From Calliphora vicina (lineage: Eukaryota; Arthropoda; Insecta; Diptera; Calliphoridae): 64,000 nt of DNA. The position numbers and the translations under genes are program-made. The notes beneath the pieces were generated by a model. It had not been told where the DNA came from, searched no databases, and saw only the letters and a program-made list of their open reading frames with translations. Shown piece after piece: positions 1 through 11,196 of this stretch (positions are counted from its first letter, which is position 1; each line of letters begins with the position of its first letter). The stretch is taken from contig NC_088784.1 in NCBI RefSeq assembly GCF_958450345.1, positions 91,255,947-91,319,946 on the forward strand. Reading direction: 5' to 3'.

Positions 1-420
1 CAGTTATGTAAAATTTTCTATTTAAAATGGAAAACTAAAAACGAATTTTGAAATTTGTTATCAAGTATCCCGCAAATCCCAAAAAAATCTTGAAAAATCC
101 CAAAAATGGGAATTTTTCGTTTTTTGGCTATAATATCCATACCAGGGGCGGGGTTATCGGAACCTTTTACAAAATAATTAAGAACTTATTGGGCCATCTA
201 AAATAGGTTACTTTATTTTGATATCGAGTATGCGATTTGAGAATTTTTGCCCTAAAGTTGAATTTTACATAAAAAATAGGCATTTTTGGAATGGACCTGA
301 TCCCGTCGGTATCAAAAACTATAAATTTTATTTTCATTTAAAATATTTGGCATAATGTTAGCTTTTCAAAAAGTACAAATTCATTATACATCCTCTTAGA
401 AATTTTTTAGATAACTTAAA
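1..420. mobile_element. Internal fragment of CACAGTG-ended (Transib-like) family E
   Basis: This segment matches, base for base over long stretches, the internal part of the complete family E element at 57190-57610. Shared landmarks include 'ccataccaggggcggggtt' and 'gatatcgagtatgcgattt'. It has no terminus of its own: it is cut by the window edge on the left and abuts a Helentron-like fragment at about 421. It is noncoding, with no open frame. Family membership is seen directly; the Transib assignment follows from the termini of the complete copies. Confidence 0.6.
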
Positions 421-722
421 AAATCGAGGTTGTCCTGGTTTTTTCCTCATATCTCAGCCATATGTGGACCGATTTTGCTGATTTTAAATAGGAAACTTCT
501 CGAAAGTATGTCTGACAGAATTATTGAAGATTTGGATCCCGAAGATATCTGTGATCTTCAGAAAATTGATTTCAACAGACAGACAGACGGACATGGCTTA
601 ATCGACTTCGCTATTTATAAGGATCCAGATATATACTTTATAGGGTCGGAAAATTATATTGTGAAAATTACAAATGGAATGACAAACTTATATATACCCT
701 TCTCACGAAGGTGAAGGGTATA
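421..722. mobile_element. Helentron-like repeat, family A, partial copy
   Basis: Partial copy of the family whose near-complete member is at 20061-20715. It shares 'gaccgattttgctgatttt', the GACAGACAGACGGACA stretch and 'aaggatccagatatatact', and ends in GGTGAAGGGTATA. That end is the inverted counterpart of the TATACCCTTCACC motif found near the other end of complete copies. The CAAGTAAG end is missing. The 94-codon frame inside is a shadow of the repeat; the same peptide recurs at 63128-63322. Confidence 0.6.
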
Positions 723-910
723 AAAAAAGTGCCCCTGAAATACACCAATTCACGGTGCTTCGTTACATGGACAAAAAACCAGAAAAAAAAGTTATTTCGA
801 AAATAAAAAAAATTATAGTGTTAGATTCGTAACTAAATAACTAACACAAATTTTATAAAAAACAATTATTTATCTCGTAACTCTAGATGGCACCAAAGTC
901 AGAACAATAT

Positions 911-1512
911 TGTTATGAAATTGTACTTGAATTCAAATGTAACGATTTTAACAGCTGATTTAAAAGTAGCAGAATACTTTCAAATAGCAGTGCCCAAACA
1001 TTAACATATCTGTGGGCATTATTAACATTGAATAAAAGCTTTCAGTTGACCATTGATCGTAAGTTGGCAACGCTGTTTGCTGAGAATATTCAGTTAAAGA
1101 ATTCGAATATTCAGTTAAATAACATTGTAGAAAGTGCACCACAGATGGCGTATGTATTAGAAACCTCTAGACAGTTAAAGAGCAATCTAAAGTGCAGATG
1201 GCGGTGTTTAAATATTGGCAGAGGTTGCAGTCGTTAGTGAGTTTATCAGAGACGCTTTTCGAATAAACATCAACTGAGTGCTGTGTTTTTCAAGTGAATT
1301 CGTATACATTATAAAGTGTGTCTGTATTTCTGCGAATTTATAAACGTGTATAAAAAACATTGAGTGACTATTTAATTCTGTTGTTGTACATTTTAAATAA
1401 ATAAAGAGTTGTTACAATTTTCAAACTACTAAACGGCTTTTATTTGCAATCAAAAGTATCCGGTTTATTTAAAGCAAATAAACCAACGTTTTGAAAAGGT
1501 TAAAACGTAACA
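911..1512 (+). mobile_element. Solo LTR, family LTR-1
   Basis: A 602-bp block starting TGTTATGAAATTG and ending AAAACGTAACA (TG...CA), flanked on both sides by ATAT (907-910 and 1513-1516), which fits a 4-bp target duplication. The 3' part holds AATAAA near 1398 and the tract 'gcaatcaaaagtatccggtt', shared with copies at 31.5 kb and 53.7 kb (inverted). No primer-binding site, internal region or second LTR follows. I infer a solo LTR left by LTR-LTR recombination, of Ty3/Gypsy or BEL type; the clade is not resolved. Confidence 0.65.
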
Positions 1513-2527
1513 ATATTGACAAAAACTCTAAGATAAAAAAGTGTTTTTTTATGTTTTAGAAAAATAATTGCCAAAAATTTATTTTTCCAAAGATTTGATT
1601 ATTTTTTTTTGCATTTGATAGGTGAATATATAGGCTACATTTTATAATATTTTTATAATATTTTTGGTATCGATATTTAACTGTGGACTAGAGAAAATAT
1701 TAAAAAACACGTACTATTTCTGTGGGTTAAATTTTTTTTTAACTTTGATGAAATATACCCAAAAAAGTACCCTCCGATTTTTTTTATTTTTATTTTTGGA
1801 GTACCTAATGATACTACCTTTAAAGATTAAAAAAGAAATCCACCACATTTTGAGTATAATATATATAAATACGCATTTAAAAATAGGACTTAATGGATTT
1901 TTTTAACTTTGAAATATATTGCTTTACATAAATAGCTATAATTTTTTTGTTTAGCTACATTTTCACAATTTTTTTTTGATTATAATTTGTAAATATTCAG
2001 TTTAACCAAAAACTTAAAATATTTTACATATCTTTGCTAAGTCCATGACTTACAGCCTTTCAAAATAACCTTATTTTGAGCAAAAAAATATTGATTTTAC
2101 CCAAGTTTGAATAAAAATACCCAAAAAAAGTATATTATTTTTTTTATTTTTTTTCCTTTTTTTATTACCTTGTATCCTGCTCTATAAAAATAAAATAACA
2201 GATCCACCACATTTTTACCAGAACTGTATTTTTTTATTTCTTTTGAACCCCTAAAAATGTTTGTTACATCATGTTTAATTCACTTTACTCAGATGTTTTG
2301 AAATATTTTGTCCAAACTTTTTTTTTATTTTTTAATCGTTTAGAGTGATAAATTACTTGTAAAACATTCATATATTGATTATAAATCAATAACAATTTGC
2401 TATTAAAACAAAAATATGAAATTTTATTTTTTTTGTTTAAATTGTAGGTGTTTTTACAAAAGGATATACAGGATTTAAGTGTTTCCTTGCTCCTACTTTA
2501 TAAAAATAAAAGTTTCTATAACCAAAG
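1513..2527. repeat. Very A+T-rich diverged tandem repeat, about 360-bp unit
   Basis: Homopolymer-rich DNA with two or three decayed copies of one unit. 'tacccaaaaaagta' and 'atccaccacatttt' occur near 1757/1839 and again near 2119/2202, a spacing of about 363 bp. A third partial unit near 2487 shares 'ctttataaaaataaaa'. No gene or transposon terminus is visible. Confidence 0.4.
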
Positions 2528-3060
2528 CACAGTGGTATGAGAATAAAAAAAGAGGGAAATAAATCTGTTACTTCTAAACCCTTACGCCGATTTGAATGAA
2601 ATTTCACATGCGCAAAGAGGAAGTGTAGTCGAGCTTAAGTTTTGAACTTGGACCTCATGACACCACCAGGAGCGGGACCAGGGGTTCCCAAAGTAGGACA
2701 CCTCGGGTATGTTCAATTTTTAAAATGATCCTATGATCCACATACAGAATCTCCTCGTCGAGCACTACATAAGACTAGCTATCAATTATCTCGTATAGCT
2801 TAGGAGATATTCGCATTTGAAAATTTAATTTTCAACATTTTTACCCACCCTACACCAGTTTTTTGGTGACCGCGGTTCCAAATATTGTCCGATTTTATCA
2901 ATTTTGCTTTTATAGGATTAACAATAGATCTATATATCAAATAAAGAAAGAAGTGTTTAAAAATCATGACTGACTCCAAAGTTACATGCATTTGAATATA
3001 AAAAAATTAAAAAAGGCGATTTTTCGCAATTTTTTGGGAAAAAAATAATCCGAATTTTTT
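2528..3060. mobile_element. Transib-like family E, left-end copy (truncated)
   Basis: Begins with the heptamer CACAGTG at 2528, then a 22-bp spacer and AAATAAATC. It follows the family E sequence ('cgatttgaatgaaatttcac', 'cctcgtcgagcac') until an A-rich tract near 3060. The opposite terminus is absent, so this is a truncated copy. It matches the terminal arms of the complete element at 56621-58170. Confidence 0.6.
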
Positions 3061-3164
3061 TTTCACAAAAAAAAAATAAATTAAAAAAAAAAATTATTTT
3101 TACAAAATTTAAAATAACAATTCCAAAAAAAAATGTTGTTTACCTAAAAATATTTAAAATTTGT

Positions 3165-3222
3165 ATTTTGAAGTATAATTTGGTGAAGGGTATATAAGAT
3201 TCGGATATAGCTCTCTTACTTG
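3165..3222. mobile_element. Helentron-like family A, terminal fragment
   Basis: Short end fragment reading GGTGAAGGGTATATAAGATTC, then ATATAGCTCTCTTACTTG. This is the reverse complement of the CAAGTAAGAGAGCTATAT end of the copy at 20061. Only the last 60 bp or so remain. Confidence 0.55.
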
Positions 3223-4117
3223 TTTCCAATTAAAGAAGTAAAGAAAAGCTTCCCAAAACCGTCAAAGCAAACATTGACTCAGCTTTCAGTTCGAATATTT
3301 CAAATCAAAACAGTTGCAACAAAAATGCTATAATATATAACAGCTTTATTTATTTATTTCCTCCGTATATATGTAGATAGCATTTTTCCAAGAAACAGCC
3401 AATTTCCACAATTTATTTTACTTACAAAATAAAGTCTATAAAGTTTTAACAAAAGTGAAAAGTGTTCTTTTTTTACGTTTGCATTCACATGTACTTACGT
3501 CTGGCAAAAATGTGTTGTTACACAACAAATAAGACTTATTTTCTTTTTCATTTTATTTTTTTATTATTATTCATTCAAGCAGACACTTTTAATTTAAACA
3601 TACTTTTTTTTCGCTCTCTGTTGTACAAATTACTTAAGGGGATTTGCGAAAAACAATTCAAGTAACACTTGTTCTTTAGGTACACAGAAAGTGTTTTCAC
3701 CGAACATCAAGCCGGTGGATAGAAGTGGTAAGCAACTAGCAAATAAATTTTATCAGCAAATATTTGAAGAATTAAAACTTGAGATTTAACTCAAATAAAT
3801 AACATCTCGTACCAAATGCTAAGTGTGTTAGCTAAGTAGATACTTAAGCCAAAATAATGGTAACAAATATTTATAAAAGAAATTGGCTTTTTAGCTTTCC
3901 ACCAAAAACTTTCATTAGCAAGAGCTTAACTATTTTAATTTCTTACTACTTAGAATGTCAACAAAACTCATAAAAATTAACTCGTAAGGAACATCATGCA
4001 ACTTGCCTGGTTAAGTAGCAACCAACCTTAATTTCCATCTCGTAATAAATGATCGTGAAGATCGGTAATTGGTAACTGTTTTGAAAAAAAATTTAGAGGC
4101 TGTTTAAACTACTACAC
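3223..4117. other. No gene seen; single-copy-looking A+T-rich DNA
   Basis: I see no coding region, terminus or internal repeat here. Frames are short and low-complexity. Confidence 0.4.
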
Positions 4118-5135
4118 AATTTCGATGTATTGTGGTTCCAGTAGCACAAATATGGTCCAAATTATAAATTCTATGGAGATGTATTTTAAAAAAAAAATTT
4201 AAATAAAATTGTGATTTTTTTTAGACGTTTCTCCACATAATTAATGATAACTCAAAAACGGTTAGTCCAATATTATTAAAATAAACTTGGAAAAATTTAA
4301 ATTTACATAGGCTTTAATCCGTTTATATATTACATTTTAATCGGCTCACTAGTTTCGGAGCTATAATGACAAATTAAAGCAAAAAATATATTTGTTACGT
4401 GAAAATAGCAAATTTTTGTGTTTTAAAAAAATCATGAAAAATCGAAAACTTCAGAAATTGTTCAGATTTATAACTTTATCGCAAAGCCCATATAATAGCA
4501 ACAAAATGAGATATCGATCACAAAAATCGATTGATTCTTTTCGAATTTATTCACAATTAAGTGAATTTGCTCATTTTCACAAAATTTTAGTTTTTTGTTT
4601 GATATACATAAAATTAAGTAGTTAATGTTCATCTTTTGAATGATTGAATTTTGAAAAGATTTTCCCCATGCTATGTACAAGCTTTCATATATATATTGTG
4701 TTTCAATCGGCTCAGTAGTTTCGCAGTTATAATAACAAATTGAAGGAAAATACTTATTTTTTATGTGAAAATAGCATTTTTTTTGTTTTAAAAAATCATG
4801 AAAAATCGAAAACTTCAGAAATTGTTCAGATTTATTACTTTATCACAAAGCCACATATAATAGCAATAAAATGAAATATCGATCACAAAAATCTATTGAT
4901 TTTTTTTCGAATTTATTCACAATTAAGTGAATTTGCTCATTTTCACAAAATTTTAGTTTTTGTTTGATATACATAAAATTGAGTAGTTAATGTTCATCTT
5001 TCGAATGATTCAATTCAGAAACCATTTTACCCATGCTATATACAAATATTCGCATATATATTGTGTTTAAATCGGCTTAGTAGTTTCGCAGTTATAATAA
5101 CAAATTGAAGCAAAAAATATTTTTTTTTGTGAAAG
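4118..5135. repeat. Family G tandem repeat, about 364-bp unit, locus 1
   Basis: Head-to-tail units of about 364 bp: 'atcatgaaaaatcgaaaac' begins at 4431 and 4795, and 'aagtgaatttgctcatttt' and 'gtagttaatgttcatcttt' repeat at the same spacing. There are two full units and part of a third. The same two-unit arrangement occurs at 52840-53640. It is noncoding. Confidence 0.65.
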
Positions 5136-5317
5136 TATCCAAATTGATATATTATATGTTAAGATCGGTCCTAAAATGGCGACGTAGTATATAAAAAACA
5201 AAAAGGGCGGTATTTCTAGGCGTGGCAAAAAAATGTTTTTTATATTTTTGGAATATCATATAACATATCCTAGGGGGTGACTGACTCAATTTTTTTTTCG
5301 CCCATAGAGACCGACCC

Positions 5318-5960
5318 ACTCTAATGTACAAGAATTCTCTGGAAAATACAGCACACTTTAAGACAATCACTTGATGTTTATTTAGACAGCGCACAGTGGG
5401 GCAGAATCAAAATTTTTTGGAAATAAATCTGGCATTTCTAAACGGCTAGTCCGATCGGGACAAAATTTGACGTGGGCGTAGCCAAGGAGTATTCGAGTTT
5501 AAGTTATTAAAATGGGCCCTATGGCGGCGCTATGGGGGCTCAAAGTAGTGTACCTTCGACATGTAACATTTTTAAACAAGTGCAATTTTTTTGTTTCCCA
5601 TCCGACTTCAAAGAATCCCGCAATTCCTAAAAATTGTATCCCGATCGGACCAGCCGCTTAAAAATGCCAGATTTATTTCCAAAAAAATTTTGATTCTGCC
5701 CCACTGTGCAGCGTCTATCACGAACTAACAAACGACTGCAACCTCTGTCACTATTTATAACACTGCCATCTGCACTCTAGATTGTTCTTAACTGTCAAAA
5801 CTCGTATATTCGAATTCTAGAGCTTTCGATGTTATTTAGTGTTGCCATACTTACAATCAATAATCAACACAAAGCTTTTATTCAATGCTTTATGTTCCAC
5901 AGCTATGTATATTAATAACAGTTGAGTAACATTATGGAACTTTAAACCAGTCCAGTCAAT
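5318..5960 (-). mobile_element. Solo LTR, family LTR-1, inverted, interrupted by a Transib-like insertion
   Basis: Reverse-complement relative of the LTR at 911-1512. Shared text includes 'attgttcttaac', 'cgtatattcgaattctagag' and 'ctttcgatgtt', also found in the copy at 53655-54190. The LTR is split by the 317-bp CACAGTG element at 5392-5708. Joining 5391 to 5714 restores a continuous LTR reading. Outer limits are approximate. Confidence 0.55.
5392..5708. mobile_element. Transib-like family C, complete short element
   Basis: A 317-bp noncoding element starting CACAGTGGGGCAGAATC and ending in its reverse complement, with terminal inverted repeats extending about 65-70 bp. The 5-bp sequence CAGCG sits directly outside each end (5387-5391 and 5709-5713), a clear target duplication. 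Each end reads CACAGTG, then 22-23 bp, then AAATAAATC. CACAGTG-type ends, long inverted repeats and a 5-bp GC-rich duplication are the hallmarks of Transib (RAG1-related) transposons. It carries no transposase, so it would be mobilised in trans. Confidence 0.75.
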
Positions 5961-6040
5961 TGCGGCCAAAAATAAATAACTTCTTTATTTCTTCATAAAA
6001 ATGTTGGAAATTTTGTAATTAATATATTGATGTTCAAATA

Positions 6041-6825
6041 CAGGGTTTGGCGAAAAAAGCATGGACTTTCTAAAAGTATCAAAAAAAATAGCATGTAAGT
6101 GGCTGAAATTTAGTCCAAAAATAATGAATAAAATATGTGATCGAAAAAAAATTCGTCATTGAAATTTCGGATTACATATACAGGGTTTGGCCAAACAATC
6201 ATGGACGTTTTAAAAGCATCGAAAAAATTAGGTTATTCATGTAAATGCCAGAAATTTAGTCCAAAAATGAAGAATAGCATAAGTGATTGAAAAATGGTCG
6301 TACAAATTTCGGAATACATATACAGGATTTGACCAAACAATCATGGACGTTTTTAAATTATCGGAAAAGTTAGGTTATTCATGTAAAATTTGAAATTTGG
6401 TGTACATTTAAGAAAAACACACTTGATCCATCGCAAAAAAATATTAGAAATTGCATATAGGAGTTGGCCAAATAAACATTGACGTTATAAAAGTATCGAA
6501 AACAGTATGTCATTTTTGTTAATGGCTTAACCCTTTAATGCATATTGTTGCCAAATGTCTACATTCCAATTCCACTTAATTTTAGTCGAATATAAGCTTG
6601 ACACTAATTCTGATTCTAATTCAGAAAAATCAAATGGAGTACGAAAAGTTTCAGCTAAAGAAATTCTAAATCAAACTAAAGCTAAAGAAAAAATAAGAAA
6701 TAAAAATCAACTAAATATTTGATACTTTATAGAAAAATAAAAGTAAAAATCATGCATTTAAGGGTTAAATTAGGTTTGTAATTAGAAATAACATAAATGA
6801 TTCATTGAAAAATTTTTGCCAATTC
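6041..6825. repeat. Family H tandem repeat, about 140-bp unit, four copies
   Basis: Units begin 'cagggtttggccaaacaatc' (6181) with relatives at 6041, 6323 and 6458, a period of 136-142 bp. Divergence between units is moderate. The last unit is split by the piggyBac-like MITE at 6531-6764: after the MITE the unit resumes with 'attaggtttgtaattag' and 'cataaatgattcattg'. Confidence 0.6.
6531..6764. mobile_element. piggyBac-like MITE
   Basis: A 234-bp element with ends CCCTTTAATGCAT and (inverted) CCCTTAAATGCAT, 12 of 13 bases matching, flanked on both sides by TTAA (6527-6530 and 6765-6768). TTAA duplication with CCC...GGG termini is characteristic of piggyBac elements. The interior has no transposase. 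It interrupts the last unit of the 140-bp tandem repeat, and removing it with one TTAA restores 'tggcttaaattagg', close to the unit's 'tggctgaaatttag'. Confidence 0.7.
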
Positions 6826-7266
6826 AGCATAAACGTAAATAACTCTCAAACTTACATAATTTTTGAAATTGACCAAAAAAAATACAAAAAAAATTTGTAA
6901 AATATGAAAGCACTGAAATCGTTCTGGTTATTGGAATGGCATATAATTGCAGCTGAAATTTATAATACTTACTCTTGATACTTTACAGTATTAGATGTAA
7001 TTTACACTTAACCTCTAATAGCCTCTTTTAATTTGTTCTGGTCTTCTAACTTTTTTTTTAATTTAGTTTCTATAGATTTAAAACTAGTTCCTAATCACTT
7101 CACTTTTATATAAAAAGAACAAAAACTTCTTAATAACTACGTGGAATGGTTAACTGCTAACTGTTTTATAAAAGCATGTGATAATTTGCAAAAAAAAACT
7201 TTAAATAAAAAAGCACAGCTTACTTCGATTCAAAAGTAAAAAGATCACATTTTTCTAATATTAAAA
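6826..7266. other. No gene seen; A+T-rich single-copy-looking DNA
   Basis: No frame, terminus or repeat unit recognised. Confidence 0.35.
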
Positions 7267-7553
7267 CAAGTACGAAAGTATGGTCGGTCAAGCCCGAAAA
7301 CATAATATGATCGAAATATCTTCGAATTTGATCGAAATATCTTCAAAATTGCGACCTGTACTCTGCGCTCAAGGTTTACATGGACAGCCAGCCAGCCGAC
7401 CAGACGGACGGACGGACATCGTTTAACCGACTCAGAAAGTGATTCTAAGTCGATCGGTATTCTTTAAGGTGGGTGTTAGACTAATATTTTTGGGCGTTAC
7501 AAACATCTGCACAAACGCATAATACCCTCCTCACTATGGTGGTGCAGGGTATA
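7267..7553. mobile_element. Helentron-like family B, internally deleted copy
   Basis: Has both ends of the family (CAAGTACGAAAGTATGGTCGG on the left, GGTGGTGCAGGGTATA on the right) but only 287 bp, against about 730 bp in complete copies. The region between 'cccgaaaac' and 'atcttcaaaattgcgacc' is missing. It retains the GGACGGACGGACATCG tract. Confidence 0.65.
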
Positions 7554-7659
7554 ATTAAAAAACAATTTGGAAAAAAAATTATTTTTTTTTAAATTTTTTT
7601 TGAAAAAAATATGAAAAAAAGACAAATTTAATTTTGCTTAAATAAAAATATTTAAAAAA

Positions 7660-7728
7660 ATTATTTTTAAGTATAATTTAGTAAAGGTACATAAGATTCG
7701 GCACAGTCGGAAATATGTCTCTTACTTG
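7660..7728. mobile_element. Helentron-like family A, terminal fragment
   Basis: Reads 'aagtataatttagtaaagg', then 'gattcggcacagtcggaaat' and CTCTTACTTG, the inverted CAAGTAAGAG end of family A with decay of the hairpin. Confidence 0.5.
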
Positions 7729-7732
7729 TTTT

Positions 7733-8247
7733 ATTTTATTTGGCTCGATATTTTTTTCGTTGTTTTGATATGACGGAGGATCAAAAAATTTTTTTAAAAA
7801 TAACACGTATATTTGCGAAAATATAGGTGATATTTTAGAAAAAAATTTCGATCCTCCGTAGGCCAGCCACATCTAAAAAACCATAAAAAGATCGAGCAAA
7901 ATTAAAAAAAAAAATAAATAAACCTAAATATCTCTTCAGCTAATAGAGCTAAGCTACATAGGCAAGTATATTTTTTGTAGATCTTCTTAAGCACTATTTA
8001 TGTTTTAAATTTCAGCTCATTCGGATCATAAATGGATTTTTGATGATTTTTTTAAAAAAATTGAGACCCGAGGTTACTAACTTTGAGGGGCAACACACTG
8101 GCCCCCAATAGCGCTTGGAATGTGAACAACTGCAATTCAACTCGAAAATGCCTGAGCTCCAATCATGTGCAATTTCCTAACAATATTTCCAATAGTTCCA
8201 AATTTACCGAATTTTTTCCAAAAAAAAAAAATTTCCAAACCACTGTG
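7733..8247. mobile_element. Transib-like family D, right-end copy
   Basis: Ends in CCACTGTG at 8241-8247, preceded by 'gaattttttccaaaaaaaa', the inverted form of the family D end at 17740. Inverted tracts 'gacggaggatcaaaa' (7774) and 'gatcctccgtagg' (7850) show that parts of both arms are present around a short centre. The 101-codon frame at 8083-8388 lies in this arm and has no protein identity. Confidence 0.55.
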
Positions 8248-9520
8248 CACTCGTACATTGAAGCAGGATATTCAACGCTGCATCAACAAAATTCAGCCAC
8301 AAAATTGTCATGGAAAATGTTGATCTTTAGAGATAGAAAGTTGATATATCAGTCCATAAATGGCAAGTCAAAAGATCCTCGATTTTGAAAAAAAAAATTG
8401 GTATTATCCCAAAAAAATTATTCTTTATACTAAAGTGAAGAGTATAAAAGATTCGTCGCAGCCAAATATAATACTTATTAAGTTAAAGTTATCCCCACAA
8501 GTTCAAAAGATTTGAAAATATTAACTTTTCTCATTATAAGAAATATCGCAGGGCTAAACAAGAGTAGTATACTTGTTTTAATTTCCATTTTCATATATTA
8601 ATCATACGCACTGGTGCATTTTAATTTCAATTACACACATATTTCGAGAACAACAACCTATTAAGAAAAGTTATTTAGAACCACTTCTTTTTCATTTATT
8701 TAAAAGTCGAACATGCAAACAATTTGCATTTATACATTCAGTACTCCTTGCTAGTCTGTGTTTTTTGGGAGCAGTGAGTATTAGGAGTTGTTAGTAACCG
8801 TATTTGGCAAATTTAAAGTATGTAGAAGTTTTAAAGTTTAAATAATTCAGCTTGACATCATCAGCAGCAGCATCAAATAATAAAAAAACCGGGGCAAAAT
8901 TCAGCAACGAAGTATAACAAATAGCTAGTATCATGCAACCAACCAACCGAAAAACATTTCCAAAGTCATGAATATTTAAATAAACTTGTTGGATTTAAAA
9001 CAATATAAAGTCGATGGTTTTTTTTTTGGTTTTCATAGCATTTCAAATTAACAATTTTTTCTTATTTTAGGCCAACACTGAGCTGAGCTGCGCTGCGCTG
9101 CTCCGCTTCTACTTCTCCTTTAAATGTTATTATTATTATTATATTGTTGAGCCTACAACAATCTAATAAAGACTGATTACGACCGTAGGGTATTTAAATA
9201 TTTGTTTGGTTGTTTTTAGTTCGTATTTATTTTGTGTTTTTTTTTGTTATTATATTTTCTTAATACAGTCTAGTCTAAGATATTTAAAATACTAATGCCC
9301 CCCCTAAGAAGGAATAGCTTAACGTGGCATTTAGTATCATGAAGGAATAATAATGGATATTTTACATATTTAAAGCTCAAGTATATGTTTTTGTAAAGTA
9401 CTTAAAATTGATGATGATACTTTGAATATTTGAAATTAAAAATTTAATAATAAAACAGTTTAATATATAATAACATAAATTAAAATAAGATAAATACTAA
9501 GGTGGACCCTCAATGTACAC
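8248..9520. other. No gene seen; single-copy-looking DNA with short simple repeats
   Basis: A family A-like scrap is visible near 8428-8470 ('actaaagtgaagagtataaa'). Short simple tracts are 'gagctgagctgcgctgcgct' near 9079 and a (TTA)n microsatellite near 9126-9143. No gene is recognised. Confidence 0.4.
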
Positions 9521-9964
9521 AGAAAAAACTATTTTTTAAAGCGTTTCAATTCAAATATTTGTCACATATTGAACTGGTTTCAATTATTTCATAATTAAAT
9601 CAAGTATTAAATCAAAATTTCTTGAAATTTTCTATTGAATTTTGAGTTTTGAATTTGATTATTTTGACAATTGAATATACAATTTTCGTTATTGGTTGAA
9701 TTTTAAATACAAAAATTATTGAATAGATAATTTTCGTAATTGAAAACACATTTTTGTTATTTTTTGTGTTTCAATTACGAAAATTATCTATTCAATAATT
9801 TTTGTATTTGAAATTCAACCAATATCAAATTCAAAACTCAAAATTCAATAGAAAATATCAAGAAATTTTGTTTTTGAGCAAATGAATACTTGATTTAATT
9901 AGGAAATAATTGAAACCAGTTTAATATGTGACAAATTTTTGAATTGAAATATAATTTTTTCTAT
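9521..9964. repeat. Long imperfect palindrome (foldback), arms about 200-230 bp
   Basis: Left arm about 9521-9750, right arm about 9764-9964. Matched pairs include 'tattgaatagataattttcg' with 'cgaaaattatctattcaata', and 'gtcacatattgaactggttt' with 'aaaccagtttaatatgtgac'. The centre is an A/T-rich loop, 'acatttttgttattttttgt'. It is noncoding. Structure suggests a foldback or full-palindrome MITE; no target duplication is obvious. Confidence 0.75.
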
Positions 9965-11196
9965 ATATAGAAAAATTAAAAACTCATCAGTTCCAAAAAC
10001 GATGGGCAATTTTGTCACATGAAAAACAGAGTCAAATGGAGTGTCATTTTGCCACTAGTACTCTTAAGGGTTAATTTCCATTTTTGCACTGTTATTGTAA
10101 ATCGAAGACTTTAAGGTATATTTTTTGCAACTTTCATTAAAATAGGCACCAAACTATACAGTATTTTGCTATCATTCATTTAGAAATTACAAATACTGTA
10201 ACATTTTACCCTTGACCTTGACGATTTAAGGGTTAACGTTTTCCGCTTTTAATAAAACTTTGAGACTATATTTAGCATTATCTGCTTATAATATTATGTA
10301 TACTTGAAATTCATAACAGTAAGGAAATTGGTATCATTTGCCAAGATATGGCCAAAAAATATGTGTTTCTCGAAAATCGCAGGTACGGAAAAACTGTAGG
10401 TGGTATTGACATAATTTTTTCATATTTTTATTCCCTATTATAATCTCAATAAATCTCTTTGTGCTGATAAAAAAATTCTGAAATTTGTTTAACAAAATTT
10501 TTAAAAATTTGAAAATGGAGTTTTGAATGCCGTTAAAAAATTAAATATAGGTTAAATATAGGAATAGGTTAAAAAATCATACCTGCGAATAGGTTAACGG
10601 TATCCTACGAAGATAAAAACTCATATACAAATAACTATGGATATATTTTAAATAAAAATGAGCTTTTATTTTAATATTTATCAAAATATGTTAATTTTGT
10701 TCTTACATTTCTGTTCTAGTGAACTGGGGAATTTTTAATAACTTTAAATTTTTTTCACCAATTTTTGTCTTTTATATCTCATTAGAACAGCAATTGCGTA
10801 CACATTTCGATTATTTTATATTAAATTGCAAAAGTAACTATTTAATGGCAACAGTTTAACAAAAACTGAAAAATAGCATTTTTCCCCTTGTAAATGTTCT
10901 TACGAACTTTAACTCTCATGCGGCACGCCAATTTTTAACCGATCGAGCTCAAAATTTTGTAAATTTTTGTTTATCCTAACCTCACACAAAACTGCACTTC
11001 GTTTTTGAATAATTTAAAATAAAAAATAAGGTCCAGCTTAACAAATACAAATTATATTTTTGACGCAGATACATCAATATCAATAAGTCGGGAATAAAAA
11101 CGTTGCTAACTATTTAAAAAATTAAAAAGATAACACTCATGATATTTTAAAATATTTAACTTTTATTTTGAAACATTTGTACAATATTGGCCATTG
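9965..11196. other. No gene seen; A+T-rich DNA with piggyBac-like TTAAGGGTTAA motifs
   Basis: 'cttaagggttaat' at about 10063 and 'tttaagggttaac' at about 10226 resemble one terminus of the MITE at 6531-6764, but they lie in direct orientation, so no complete element can be drawn. The rest is unrecognised. Confidence 0.35.

Noticed and set aside
430..714. 94-codon frame whose peptide recurs at 63128-63322
   Set aside because: Recurrence is explained by the shared noncoding family A repeat. Other copies of that repeat are frameshifted.
8083..8388. 101-codon frame
   Set aside because: Sits in the arm of a Transib-like element and is not kept in related arms at 15462 and 37800.
10060..10235. 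Second piggyBac-like MITE
   Set aside because: The two TTAAGGGTTAA motifs are in direct, not inverted, orientation, so no element can be bounded.
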